Source: an uncultured Lachnospiraceae bacterium
GTDB lineage: Bacteria; Bacillota; Clostridia; Lachnospirales; Lachnospiraceae
DNA: 64,000 nucleotides
Assembly (NCBI GenBank): GCA_950097145.1
Contig: CATNCF010000001.1
Location: 62,001 to 126,000, forward strand
Reading direction: 5' to 3'
A model generated the notes under the pieces. The model was not told the origin of the DNA. It ran no database searches and saw nothing but the letters and a program-made list of their open reading frames with translations. The position numbers and the translations under genes were made by a program. Positions within the stretch are counted from its first letter, which is position 1; each line of letters opens with the position of its first letter. Below, piece by piece: positions 49,462 to 60,700 of the stretch.

Positions 49462-50190
49462 TTACTTGGAGGCAGCTTCCTCATTCAGGGGCTTATAGTT
49501 GCTGTCCATGTAGTTCTTTTTCCCGAAGGGAACATAATTTTCATCTAACAAAATCAAGTTCCCGTTTCCCAAATCAGGGAACTGCCGCGCAACCTCCTTG
49601 ATCACTTCCCATTCATCTCTGGCATTTTCTTTGTTGTCCTCCTCCACCTGTCTTAACGCTTCTTGAATAGACTGCTGATCTGCCGTTCCCCAATAGAGAG
49701 GATGTGGCTGGAAGGAAGAATGGTAATCGCCGCCCTCATAGCAGAAAAAACAGGAGCAGGGGATTTTTTCAAATAGAATTTTTTGCGCCCCGTCAAGCTC
49801 TTTCACCTCCAGACAGTAGCACCCATTTACGGTTGCCGCACCATCCCGCGCGGTCATGTTTGCGATTGCCATGATGGTAAGGGGTTCCGTTTTCACGATC
49901 ATACTGGGAACCAAAAGCCCCTCCTCGTACATTTCCCGTAAATATTCGTCAGAAAATTTTCCAACAGCCCGCCATAGGAAAAGCAATGCAAGAAGAAGAC
50001 AGATAACGGCGGGAATCCAGCTTTTAAACAAAGAAATTCCTGCCATGCACAGGAAGCACACACAGATTATCGCGGAACTTCTCCGCTTTTTGACGACGGC
50101 TTTTATTATTTCATCCTTCTGCCGTATCCGGCTCACATCTGCATGGATGCCGGATTTTACACTTGCCTCAAATTGTGAATAATCAACCAT
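49462..50190 (-). CDS. Hypothetical membrane protein (DUF3239-like?)
   Basis: 242 aa ORF with a TM hairpin (SAIICVCFLCMAGISLFKSWIPAVICLLLALLFLWRAVG). Confidence 0.6.
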   Translation of the reverse strand: MVDYSQFEASVKSGIHADVSRIRQKDEIIKAVVKKRRSSAIICVCFLCMAGISLFKSWIPAVICLLLALLFLWRAVGKFSDEYLREMYEEGLLVPSMIVKTEPLTIMAIANMTARDGAATVNGCYCLEVKELDGAQKILFEKIPCSCFFCYEGGDYHSSFQPHPLYWGTADQQSIQEALRQVEEDNKENARDEWEVIKEVARQFPDLGNGNLILLDENYVPFGKKNYMDSNYKPLNEEAASK

Positions 50191-50354
50191 TTTTTCCTCC
50201 GTTTCTTACGTTTCTGTAGATTGCTAATATTTTTTATAGATATATTCAGTGAAAATCCGATAAAAACAATATACAATCCAGACCACCCAGGTTATTTCCC
50301 ACTTGTGTGATATTACAGAAATCATCAAATAAAGAACAGCAACAGTAATAGCAA

Positions 50355-50633
50355 TCATCCAATTCGTTGTTTTTTCTTCTTGGTTATTTCATTGGCTGAT
50401 ACTTTTACAACATCTGACAACAGACTTTCATATTCGTTATCAACGCTGTTTTCTGTTCTTTCGCCTTTGAATAATTCTGCTATGGTAATCCCCAGGGATG
50501 CAGCTAATGGTTCAATAAGAGATACATCTGGAAATCCGATACCTCGTTCCCATTTTGAAATAACTGCACTTGATACTCCCAATTCATTCGCTAAATCCTG
50601 CTGCGTAGATTTTGTTCTTCCTGATAGCCCCAA
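50355..50633 (-). CDS. XRE-family HTH protein (possibly 5'-truncated)
   Basis: TKSTQQDLANELGVSSAVISKWERGIGFPDVSLIEPLAASLGITIAELFKGE. Confidence 0.75.
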   Translation of the reverse strand: MGLSGRTKSTQQDLANELGVSSAVISKWERGIGFPDVSLIEPLAASLGITIAELFKGERTENSVDNEYESLLSDVVKVSANEITKKKKQRIG

Positions 50634-51246
50634 TTAGGCTGCCTGCTTTTTAGTGTTCAATATTTTCACCTTCTTTCCGGTTTTATAATATCATGAGAAA
50701 CACCATATTCAAGAAACGCTCCGTTGAAATGTTAAACGCTGCATTGGATTTATGCAAAAATAACTTCCCCTTCTACAATCCCCCTTGCACAAACACGTAT
50801 GTTATTCATTTTTCCTGTCCATTCTATTTTCGAACAAAGCAAAAACTAGAAAGAACTTAAACATGACAACAATAAATTTTCTGTTATTTGAATCATAATG
50901 AACTTAAATATTAAATCTTTTTATACCCATTATTATCTATTGCCAAAATAATTTTATTTCTCCCAGTACAACTTCCCATTCGCTGTTGCGTTCAATTTAG
51001 CATATTAATAGAACATCTACAAGATTCCATGTATGAAAAAGCAAAGCAAACCAGACCGATCGTATCAGCTTTAAAATGCAGGATTTACGGGAATTCTTCC
51101 CAAAAGGTTACTCCCAAAAGCAGATGACAGACACCATCTTGAAGCTACTCTATAATTATAACAGAAAATTGGAACAAAGCCACAGAAGCTGTGAGAAAAG
51201 GTAAGGTGGCGGCGTATCGGGGACGACCTTCCAAAAACCAAATTTT

Positions 51247-51597
51247 ATGCGTAGGCGGAAAACAGTGAAATCAGTCGATACTTTTTTCCGGGAAAACGCA
51301 GAAACGCTCTCAAAAACGCAGTATGTGAAAATGTGGGACAGAGTCATTAAGAAAATGAATGACGCAGTTACCTCTGACAAGGAAAAACTGATAGCTGCCC
51401 AGTCCATCAGCGGGCTTACTGCACATATTTTCCGCCATAACTACTGTACCATGCTCTACTATTCCGGCATCAGCCAGAAAAAAGCCGTGGAACTTATGAG
51501 ACACTCAGATCTTAAAATGATTATGGAAGTATACGCCCATCTGGATGAACAGAAAGAAACTGTAAAAGAAAAATTAGACAAAGCCATTGCGCTATAA
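51247..51597 (+). pseudogene. Truncated tyrosine integrase (C-terminal catalytic part)
   Basis: ISGLTAHIFRHNYCTMLYYSGISQKKAVELMRHSDLKMIMEVYAHLDEQKETVKEKLDKAIAL; no N-terminal domain upstream. Confidence 0.8.
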
Positions 51598-51676
51598 CCT
51601 GCTATAATTTTGCTATAAAACCGTCTTCTGCTATATCTTTGCTATAAGCTTTTTCAAATGTTTTGATACATTTCTA

Positions 51677-51725
51677 TACATACAAAAAGTCTCGGAAGCC
51701 GTATATTTCCTAGCTTTCCGGGACT
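51677..51725 (-). terminator. Terminator of the tRNA cluster
   Basis: Minus strand AAAGTCCCGGAAAGC...GCTTCCGAGACTTTTTG. Confidence 0.7.
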
Positions 51726-51736
51726 TTCCAATTCAT

Positions 51737-51808
51737 GAGACATCGGGGATTCGAACCCCGGACAACTTGATTAAAAGTCAAGTGCTCTACCGACTGAGCT
51801 AATATCCC
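51737..51808 (-). tRNA. tRNA-Lys (TTT)
   Basis: GGGATATTAGCTCAGTCGGTAGAGCACTTGACTTTTAATCAAGTTGTCCGGGGTTCGAATCCCCGATGTCTC cloverleaf. Confidence 0.93.
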
Positions 51809-51817
51809 ATATATAAC

Positions 51818-51888
51818 TGGGCTAGCTGGATTTGAACCAGCGAATGCAGGAGTCAAAGTCCTGTGCCTTACCGCTTGGCGATAGCCCA
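51818..51888 (-). tRNA. tRNA-Gln (TTG)
   Basis: TGGGCTATCGCCAAGCGGTAAGGCACAGGACTTTGACTCCTGCATTCGCTGGTTCAAATCCAGCTAGCCCA. Confidence 0.95.
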
Positions 51889-51959
51889 ATAATCATGTGC
51901 GGTGATGCCTAGACAAATATCCCGCCTGTGATGTACAACAAACTAATATCATCACATAA

Positions 51960-52034
51960 GGTGGATACAGGGATTCGAACCCTGGGCCTCCAGAGCCACA
52001 ATCTGGCGCGCTAACCAACTGCGCTATACCCACC
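51960..52034 (-). tRNA. tRNA-His (GTG)
   Basis: GGTGGGTATAGCGCAGTTGGTTAGCGCGCCAGATTGTGGCTCTGGAGGCCCAGGGTTCGAATCCCTGTATCCACC. Confidence 0.95.
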
Positions 52035-52080
52035 ATAAATCAGGAACATACCCTGTAACTATTCTCATTTCTAGAGAAAA

Positions 52081-52154
<74 letters not shown>

Positions 52155-52229
52155 GTATTGCCAAACCATGTACACTCAAATATGCTTTCTCTTCGTACTT
52201 GAAGATACCTCGCTAAGTGCTACATGAAA

Positions 52230-52299
52230 GCGGGTGATGGGAATCGAACCCACGTATCCAGCTTGGAAGGCTGGTGTTCTACCATTGAACTACACCCGC
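52230..52299 (-). tRNA. tRNA-Gly (TCC)
   Basis: GCGGGTGTAGTTCAATGGTAGAACACCAGCCTTCCAAGCTGGATACGTGGGTTCGATTCCCATCACCCGC. Confidence 0.95.
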
Positions 52300-52309
52300 A
52301 TAACATAGT

Positions 52310-52383
52310 CGGGGTGACAGGATTCGAACCTGCGACCTCCTGGTCCCAAACCAGGCGCTCTAGCCAAGCTGAGCCACACCCCG
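52310..52383 (-). tRNA. tRNA-Pro (TGG)
   Basis: CGGGGTGTGGCTCAGCTTGGCTAGAGCGCCTGGTTTGGGACCAGGAGGTCGCAGGTTCGAATCCTGTCACCCCG. Confidence 0.95.
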
Positions 52384-52655
52384 AAGAGCAATTCATGCAT
52401 TCACTCATGACGCAATACATATTATACGTGATACTTGTCCAAATGTCAATAATTTTTTACACTTTTTTCTATTTTGCCATTTTGCCCTAAATTTCCGTAA
52501 ATATCCAAATAAATACGTCAATTTTTATCATAACAGGATGCCAAAAGACCTCATCACACCACTTTATATCATATATTATCCTTTCTGACGCAACAAGAAT
52601 GATATGAATACAGTGCAGAAAACACTTTTGGCACCCCATTCAAAACCTGTCAAAC

Positions 52656-53408
52656 TTACTTATTATAATTTACAATCTTGCCAAAATCAGCCTTAAGAGA
52701 AGCTCCGCCAACTAATCCTCCGTCTATATCAGGTTTAGAAAACAGTTCTGATGCATTTCCTGCATTTACAGAACCGCCATACTGAATACGGATAGACTCC
52801 GCTGTGGCTTCATCATATACTTCTTTAATGCAGGCACGGATTGCTGCACATACCTCCTCTGCCTGATCAGAGGTAGCTGTCTCTCCTGTTCCAATTGCCC
52901 AAATTGGTTCATATGCAATCACTGCTGTTTTTGCCTGTTCTGCTGAAACATTCTGGAATGCAATTTTAATCTGCATACGAATCCAATCAATATAAATCCC
53001 CTGTTTTCTCTGTGTCAAAGATTCTCCACAGCAGATAATGGGTGTAATACCATGCTCAAATGCTTTCAAAACCTTCTTATTTACAGTTTCATCTGTCTCT
53101 GCAAAATACTCTCTTCTTTCAGAATGTCCTAAAACCACATATTTCACTCCTGCATCTGTCAGCATATCAGGCGCAATTTCACCCGTATATGCGCCGCTCT
53201 CTTCAAAATACATATTTTCTGCACCAATGTTAATATTGGAACCTTTTGCCGCTTCCATTGCAGGAATGATATCAATAGAAGGAACACAGAATACCACATC
53301 AACCTCATCATTTGCAACCAACGGCTTCAATTCATTAATTAATGCAACTGCCTGGCTGGGGGTTTTATTCATCTTCCAATTTCCTGCAATAATTTTCTTT
53401 CTTGCCAT
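52656..53408 (-). CDS. tpiA: Triosephosphate isomerase
   Basis: [20 protein letters not shown]...[17 protein letters not shown]...[14 protein letters not shown]...[10 protein letters not shown]. Confidence 0.98.
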   Translation of the reverse strand: MARKKIIAGNWKMNKTPSQAVALINELKPLVANDEVDVVFCVPSIDIIPAMEAAKGSNINIGAENMYFEESGAYTGEIAPDMLTDAGVKYVVLGHSERREYFAETDETVNKKVLKAFEHGITPIICCGESLTQRKQGIYIDWIRMQIKIAFQNVSAEQAKTAVIAYEPIWAIGTGETATSDQAEEVCAAIRACIKEVYDEATAESIRIQYGGSVNAGNASELFSKPDIDGGLVGGASLKADFGKIVNYNK

Positions 53409-53454
53409 AATATTTATCCTCGTTTTCTTATCTCATAATTTTCTGGTTTTTTGC

Positions 53455-54663
53455 CTATTTATTAGTTGCTGCTGCAACTCCAGGAAGTTCTTTGCCTTCT
53501 AAGAATTCAAGAGAAGCTCCTCCGCCAGTGGAAATATGGCTCATTTTATCTCCAAAGCCCAACTGGTTTACTGCTGCCGCAGAATCTCCGCCGCCGATAA
53601 TCGTAGTTGCATCTGTCTCTGCCAGGGCCTTTGCAACTGCAATGGTTCCTGCTGCAAGTGTAGGATTCTCAAACACACCCATTGGTCCGTTCCAAACCAC
53701 AGTCTTAGCTGATTTAACAGCTTCTGCGAACATTTCTGATGTTTTTGGTCCAATATCGCATCCTTCACGGTCTGCAGGCATCTTATCGGAATCATATACT
53801 TCCACTTCCACCGGCGCGTCAATAGGATTGGGGAAATCGGTAATGGTTGCAGAATCAATAGGCAGAAGCAGTTTCTTGCCAAGCTTTTCTGCCTTCTCCA
53901 GCATTTCTTTACAATAATCCAGTTTCGTATCATCCACCAGGGATTTTCCGATTTCATTTCCCTGTGCTTTTAAGAATGTATAAGCCATGCCGCCGCCAAT
54001 AATCAGGGTATCACATTTCTCTAACAAGTTAGAAATAACATTCAGCTTATCTGCAACTTTTGCCCCGCCTAAGATTGCAACAAAAGGTCTTACTGGATTT
54101 TCTACCGCATTTCCAAGGAAATCAATTTCCTTCTGCATTAAGTAACCAACTGCCGCTGTCTCCACTAATTCAGAAACGCCTACATTAGAGCAGTGCGCCC
54201 TGTGTGCCGTTCCAAATGCATCATTTACAAAAATATCGCAGAGAGAAGCCAAATCTTTAGAGAATGCTTCTCCATTTTTCGTCTCTTCTGTCCTGTAACG
54301 TGTATTTTCTAATAATACGATATCGCCGTCCTTCATAGCTTCCACTGCTGCCTTTGCATTAGGTCCCACTACCTCTGGATCTGCTGCAAATTTTACTTCC
54401 TGGCCTAACAGCTCTGTCAATCTTGCTGCAACCGGAGCCAGAGATAATTCTGGTTTCGGCTCTCCCTTAGGTTTGCCGAGATGAGAACAGAGAATTACTT
54501 TTCCACCGTCAGCCACTAATTTCTTAATGGTAGGCAGAGCTGCCACCAGACGGTTCTCATCTGTAATTTTGCCATCTTTCAAAGGTACGTTAAAATCACA
54601 TCTGCAAAGTACGCGTTTTCCACTTACATTAATATCATCTACAGAAACTTTATTTAAAGACAT
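53455..54663 (-). CDS. pgk: Phosphoglycerate kinase
   Basis: [33 protein letters not shown]...[11 protein letters not shown]...[11 protein letters not shown]...[10 protein letters not shown]. Confidence 0.98.
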   Translation of the reverse strand: MSLNKVSVDDINVSGKRVLCRCDFNVPLKDGKITDENRLVAALPTIKKLVADGGKVILCSHLGKPKGEPKPELSLAPVAARLTELLGQEVKFAADPEVVGPNAKAAVEAMKDGDIVLLENTRYRTEETKNGEAFSKDLASLCDIFVNDAFGTAHRAHCSNVGVSELVETAAVGYLMQKEIDFLGNAVENPVRPFVAILGGAKVADKLNVISNLLEKCDTLIIGGGMAYTFLKAQGNEIGKSLVDDTKLDYCKEMLEKAEKLGKKLLLPIDSATITDFPNPIDAPVEVEVYDSDKMPADREGCDIGPKTSEMFAEAVKSAKTVVWNGPMGVFENPTLAAGTIAVAKALAETDATTIIGGGDSAAAVNQLGFGDKMSHISTGGGASLEFLEGKELPGVAAATNK

Positions 54664-54684
54664 ATTGTTTACCTCCTGAATTTT

Positions 54685-54722
54685 AAAAAAGAGCCCGGTC
54701 CTTGATAGACCGGACCCTTACC
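54685..54722 (-). terminator. Terminator/attenuator hairpin between gap and pgk
   Basis: Minus strand GGGTCCGGTCtatcaaGGACCGGGCTCTTTTTT. Confidence 0.75.
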
Positions 54723-54746
54723 TGAGTCTTCTCTTTACTCGAAAAA

Positions 54747-55763
54747 TTATGCTAATTCACTGAAATATTTGATCGTACGAACCATCTGGCTGGTGTAACT
54801 GTTCTCATTATCATACCAGGAAACAACTTGTACTTCATATAAATCATCAGAAACCTTAGAAACCATAGTCTGAGTAGAATCAAACAGAGAACCAAATCTC
54901 ATTCCTACGATGTCAGAAGAAACGATCTCATCCTCATTGTAGCCAAAGGACTCGTTTGCTGCTGCCTTCATTGCTGCATTAATACCATCAACAGTTACAT
55001 CTGCACCTTTCACAACTGCAGTTAAGATAGTGGTAGAACCTGTAGGAGTCGGTACACGCTGTGCAGAACCGATGAGCTTGCCATTTAATTCTGGAATAAC
55101 CAGACCGATAGCTTTTGCTGCGCCTGTGCTGTTTGGAACAATATTCACTGCTGCTGCGCGGGATCTTCTCAGATCGCCTTTTCTCTGAGGTCCGTCTAAT
55201 GTCATCTGATCACCTGTGTAAGCATGGATGGTGCACATAATACCAGACTGGATAGCTGCATATTTATTCAAAGCATCAGCCATAGGAGCTAAGCAGTTGG
55301 TTGTACAGGAAGCCGCAGAGATAATAGTATCTTCTGCCTTCAATGTTGTATGGTTTGTATTGAAAACAATAGTTGGAAGGTCATTTCCTGCCGGAGCAGA
55401 GATTACAACCTTGCGTGCACCTGCATTGATATGAGCCTGCGCCTTATCCTTAGAGGTATAGAATCCTGAACACTCAAGAACAACGTCTACTTTCAGTTCT
55501 CCCCATGGGCAGTTATTTGCATCCGGGAACGCATATATTTTGATTTCTTTTCCATCAACGGTAATAGAATCTTCTCCAGCAGATACCTTGTCCGCCAATT
55601 CATATTTACCCTGGGATGAATCATACTTCAACAAATGCGCTAACATTTTAGGGCTTGTTAAGTCATTGATTGCTACTACTTCGTATCCTTCTGCACCAAA
55701 CATCTGTCTGAATGCCAAACGTCCGATACGGCCGAAACCATTAATTGCTACTCTTACTGACAT
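54747..55763 (-). CDS. gap: Glyceraldehyde-3-phosphate dehydrogenase
   Basis: [22 protein letters not shown]...[19 protein letters not shown]...[15 protein letters not shown]. Confidence 0.98.
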   Translation of the reverse strand: MSVRVAINGFGRIGRLAFRQMFGAEGYEVVAINDLTSPKMLAHLLKYDSSQGKYELADKVSAGEDSITVDGKEIKIYAFPDANNCPWGELKVDVVLECSGFYTSKDKAQAHINAGARKVVISAPAGNDLPTIVFNTNHTTLKAEDTIISAASCTTNCLAPMADALNKYAAIQSGIMCTIHAYTGDQMTLDGPQRKGDLRRSRAAAVNIVPNSTGAAKAIGLVIPELNGKLIGSAQRVPTPTGSTTILTAVVKGADVTVDGINAAMKAAANESFGYNEDEIVSSDIVGMRFGSLFDSTQTMVSKVSDDLYEVQVVSWYDNENSYTSQMVRTIKYFSELA

Positions 55764-55957
55764 GATAATTCCTCCTAATTTTGAATGAATTTTTATTACT
55801 TTGGATATATTACCCAATCTAGTTATATTCTAACTAATATCGTTAAAAAATTCAAGGGGCTTTTTCAACTTTGTTATTATTTTCACTTTCCTTTTGACAA
55901 CGCCATCCGTCTGGTTTATTATGGAACCGTATTTTCAGATAAAAAGGAGGTTTCACT

Positions 55958-56761
55958 ATGCTCTGGGACACACATATGCACACACATTTTTCCGTGGACA
56001 GCGAAGCTGACAGCCTGGAAATGATACATGCGTCAATCCGGGCAGGCGTTGACGGAATTTGTTTTACTGATCACCTGGATCTTTTGTCTTTAGACAGCGA
56101 AACTGACAGCCTGCCCCTGGACCTTCCAGCATACTTTGCAGAGCTGAACGGATTAAAAACACAATTCCAGGATACATTTCCTATACAGATTGGCGTGGAA
56201 GTCGGGCTTCAACCTTTTTTGCAGGAACGGCTCCCTGAAATTGTCGCCGGTTATCCCTTTGATTTTGTAATCGGCTCCTCCCATATGGTAAACGGGGAGG
56301 ACCCTTATTATCCCGAATACTTTATGGGTAAAATAGAAGACGAAGCATATCGGGAATACTTTGAATCCATCCTGGAAAACCTGTCACTTTTTGACTGTTT
56401 TGACGTCTACGGCCATCTGGACTATATCGTACGGTACGGCCCAAATAAAAATCAATATTATACTTATGAAAAATTTGCGGATGTGCTGGAAGAAATTCTC
56501 CGGACGTTAATTCAAAAAGGAAAAGGCATAGAACTCAACACCGGTGGATTTAAATACGGTCTGGGGCATCCCAATCCCACAGAAGCCATTTTGAAACGTT
56601 ACCGTGCACTGGGCGGTGAAATTATTACCATAGGCGCCGACGCCCATACCCCTATGCATACGGCATACGATTTCGGAAAAGTCCCCGGCATTCTGGCCAG
56701 ATGCGGTTTCCAATATTATACCGTTTTTCAGCAGCGGAAGCCCCGTTTTTATAAACTGTAA
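55958..56761 (+). CDS. Histidinol-phosphatase, PHP/HisJ family
   Basis: MLWDTHMHTHFSVDSEADSLEMIHASIRAGVDGICFTDHLD...GSSHMVNGEDPY...ITIGADAHTP. Confidence 0.9.
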   Translation: MLWDTHMHTHFSVDSEADSLEMIHASIRAGVDGICFTDHLDLLSLDSETDSLPLDLPAYFAELNGLKTQFQDTFPIQIGVEVGLQPFLQERLPEIVAGYPFDFVIGSSHMVNGEDPYYPEYFMGKIEDEAYREYFESILENLSLFDCFDVYGHLDYIVRYGPNKNQYYTYEKFADVLEEILRTLIQKGKGIELNTGGFKYGLGHPNPTEAILKRYRALGGEIITIGADAHTPMHTAYDFGKVPGILARCGFQYYTVFQQRKPRFYKL

Positions 56762-57087
56762 CAAAGTTTCTCTGTTTTTCACAAGAAAATCACAAGAAAC
56801 TTTTCCCATAAAAGAATTATTTTGGGAAAACAGGCTGCTTCCCTTGGCTATTATATGCATAATAACCACAAAACATTTATATTTCTCTCCTGATTTGCGC
56901 AATATTACATTACAGATTAAATAATTCAAACTGTCAATTTATATAACAAAATCTTTTTTATTGACTTTTTCATGTTGTAAAGCTATAATGCATTTTGGAA
57001 TAAGTATCGCTTATTCTCCCCCTACTTATATAAGAAGCTGCATTCTGATTCAGAGTGCGGCTTCTGCTTTTTTCTGAACTTCATGGA

Positions 57088-57724
57088 ATTTTATCTTGCA
57101 ATCAATACTACTGCAAGATCATTGACATTTGTCCCGGTAGGACCTGTCACAATCAGGCCGCCGCAGTTCTTTAACGCATGGTAAGCATCATTTGCTTTCA
57201 ATAATTCATAAATATCAATGTTCTGCTCTTTCAGGCGCTTTTTTGTACTGCCGTCGCAAAAACCTCCCGCCGCGTCTGTGGGTCCGTCTGTTCCGTCGCT
57301 GCCCAGGCTGAATACCGCCGTGCCTGCAAGGCCGGAAATTCCAGGCGCCGCTGCAAGGGCTAATTCCTGGTTTCGTCCGCCTTTGCCAGACCCAATTACA
57401 CGCACAACAGTCTCTCCTCCCGCAATAAATGCCAGGCTCTTTTGGGAATTAGCATGGCTTCTGGCAATGGATGCCAGAAAAGAACCTGCCTCTCTTGCCT
57501 CACATGCAAGCTGATCTGTTAAAATGACAGTGTGGTATCCCAATCGTTCACAGGACCTGCCGCTGCCTGGCATAAAGTTCTTACGCTTCCAGTAATTCTT
57601 GTCTCCACATTCCATAATTCTTTTGGAGTTTCTATATCCAGACATTCTGCTGCACTGCCTAATCAGGCAGAACCGCCTGGATAGTTTCTGCAATAATCTT
57701 ATCTGCGTCGCTTCTTAATGACAT
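57088..57724 (-). pseudogene. Glycerate 2-kinase (MOFRL family) pseudogene with internal deletion
   Basis: N-term MSLRSDADKIIAETIQAVLPD* immediately followed by C-terminal MOFRL part (ERLGYHTVILTDQL...AFIAGGETVVRVIGSGKGGRNQELALAAA...SLGSDGTDGPTDAAGGFCDG); stop, frameshifts, missing middle. Confidence 0.85.
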
Positions 57725-57728
57725 ACCA

Positions 57729-60700
57729 TTACATTCCTTCCATCATCTCAATATACTGCCCTTTATCAATATGAATCATGGAAATCCGGTTATTTTTCCT
57801 GCAAAAGGCATAGACACAGTCCACATTTCTCACCAGGGACGGAAGCCTTTCATCCGGCACGCAGACAATCAATTGCAGATCTAGCTGCCTGGCATAGCGA
57901 AGGCACACCTCACTGCGTTCTTTATCCATCTTAGAAAATGCCTCGTCAAGCATTACCAGACGAATTTTAGGCTCAGGGCTTCCCTGCTGCATGTACAACA
58001 TGGCAAACCCGGCAAACAGCGCAACATATTTTGGGTTCTGGCCTTCTCCCCCGGAATCGCGGCCTGCCATGTCGTCCACATAGTTTTTTCTTATCGTTCC
58101 CGTCTCATCCACGGCCTGCTCATACATGCTGAATTTCAAATATGTCCGGTAATCCGCATATTTCGCCATATCTTTCCTGTGCCCTGCCCTGGATGCCGGA
58201 TCCGACTGGCGGGGCGGCATAAACTTCTCGGTAAGCCTGCGGATCTGCTGTTCATATTTCTGGTAAAATACATCTTCTCCCAGGCTGATTTGTCCCTCCA
58301 TGCTGTGATCCATTCCCTTCGTATCTAATTCCGGCGCTGTCAGCATTTCATAAAACTGCTGATTTTCATCCTCTGTTGGAAGAATGTCAATCTGGTAAAT
58401 ACTATCCGAAAACCTGATTTTTGCCAGCATATTGTTAATGTCACGGCGGTGCCGCTTTGCCGCCTTAATTTCTCCATGAATCGCAGCAATCACATTTTCC
58501 CTGAGCATCCGGTAAATCAGACCATACTGCTTCTCAAATTCCACCTTATACTTTGGCTCAAAATTGTTCCGGCAGCTCTTTAACAATTCATCATAACGGG
58601 TATTTTCCTTTTCCATACCACTGAAATCATAACTGGGAAACGCCTTAATAAACTGCATTCTTGCACTTCCCCGGGCTGCTTCTTCGGCTGCTTCTGCTTC
58701 CAAAAGACGCTCCAATTGCTCCGTCTGTTCTTTTTTATACCGGGAAACCTGACCCTGGTTTATCACCTTGGAAACCTGTTCAAGCAGTGTCTGTTCCGGC
58801 ATAAATCCCTGCTGCAGTTTCTCCAGCGCTGCTCTTCGTTCCTGCAGTTCCTTATCCAGCTCTCCCTTTATCGAAGACCAGTACAGACTGTCCTTTTGAA
58901 GCCGCTCTCTCTCCTCCTCCAGCTTTTCCACCTCTGCCTTTAAGATACGTTCCTGTTCCTTAAGCCCTGCAGTCAGCGTCCCCTCTTCCAGTTCACAGAT
59001 TTCCTTCTGCAGCCTGTCCAGCTCCTGCTGATATTTTTCCATGCGGAATGCGGCATTGGAAAGTCTGGAAAGCTTATCATATTCATAATTTTTAAGCCGC
59101 TCAAAACCATCCGCCTGTCTCAGGACAGAGAGATTCTGTTCCAAAGAAATCATCTGCTCATTCAGTTTATATGTCTCATCCTCCAGCCGCTGGAGCTGCT
59201 TAAGGGAAATCTTCCTTCCAATGCTCTGATACCTATAATCCTGTTCTCTTAAATGGCGGAACATATAATTGCTGTAAGAATAGCAATCCTTTGTGACCCC
59301 CTGCTGTACCTGCTGCAGTTCCTGAACAGAACTGCATTTTCTGATATTGCCGAGGTAGCGTTTCAGACAGAAATCCACAAAAGGAATCTCTGTATTTACG
59401 GCGTCATACAAAGTACCCGGCAGCGCCTGGGGCGCATCCTTTACAATGGCGTCAGTATTAATGAAATCTACAGACTCATATTCTTTTCTCCTGATTTTAC
59501 GGAAAATCTCTGCCGCTTCCAATGCATAGCGGGGGTCCACCACCAAGCCGAATTTCATTCTCCCCATGCGGCCTTCAATGGCATTTCGCCATTCTTCATC
59601 GGTAATATCAAAAAGATCTGCCAGAACTTCCACATGGATCGTACGCCCGTACCGGTCTGATAATGCTTCCTTTATTTTTCTTCTTACCTCCTTTAGTTCT
59701 TTTCTATAGTGCTTTTTATCTTTCCTTAAATCTTCCAGAATTTCACTTTTCTCCTGATATCCTTTTGTTACGTTCCTGAGTTCTTCTTCTAATTCGTGTA
59801 TTTCATCCTGAATGGAACCATAGGAAGCTTCCAATCCCTGTTTTAGTTTTTCAGTATTTTCTTCAGTAATTGTCCCGCTCCATACCTCTTCCAACAGGTT
59901 TCGAACAGAATTATTAATATATTCACTCACTCCTTCCGTGTCATCCCATTGTCTCAGCCGTTTTGCCAAAGCCTGCCAGTCTGCGGCCTCATAACTGCAC
60001 AACTGCAGAGTTTCCTCCAATTGGCCCCTTCGCTCCTTTTTTCTCCCAAAGTCACTGGCAATCAGCTCTGCCTGCGTGTTGGCAAGCTCCTGCCTTCTTC
60101 CTTCTAATTTGCTTTTCAGTTCCTCTTCCCGATTCTCAAAAGCTTTCAATCGCTTTAGAACATCTCTCAGCTCTTCTTCTTTTGCCGATAAATGAGCCTT
60201 CTTATCCTCAATCTCCAGGATTCTCAAAGCGGACTCCGCCTCTGTCTGGCCTTCCCGCGCCTGCTTAAGTGCGCAGTCATGATGCCGAATTTCTTCTAAC
60301 AAATGGATTTCCTGTTCCAGCTCTTCCACCTGTTCTTTGATTTCACGATATGCCGCAAGCTGATCGCTGATGGCTGCAATGGTATCTTCTTTACTCCGGG
60401 GAAACATATAGTCCTTGATAAACTGCCCCGTGCCATTTGTCATACGCAGGGCAATGGCGCTTTTCTCCATCACCTTAAAACGGCCGGCGTCAATATAGCC
60501 AAAGATCACATCGTTTACTGCATTTAAATACGCTTCCTGGGTTGGGTAGATGCGATTCAGGTTTCCCCTGGCGCTTCCGCTTTTTTCCCTGCTCCGCTCC
60601 TGGATAAGGCTCTGCAGCTTCTTGTATGTATATGGAATCCCCTTGTCAGACAGGTAAGCATCCATGGGAAGTTCTCCCGTATGGCTGAAGAACCAGCATT

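Noticed and set aside
51061-51210. Short plus ORF MQDLREFFPKGYSQKQMTDTILKLLYNYNRKLEQSHRSCEKR
   Set aside because: Looks like a remnant of a mobile-element protein but I cannot name the family with confidence.
52220-52490. ORFs 52220..52420 (-) and 52224..52490 (+) overlapping the tRNA cluster
   Set aside because: They read through tRNA-Gly and tRNA-Pro; tRNA structure explains the open frames.
56507-56929. 140-aa minus ORF overlapping the histidinol-phosphatase gene
   Set aside because: Antisense to a conserved PHP-domain gene; no domain signal.
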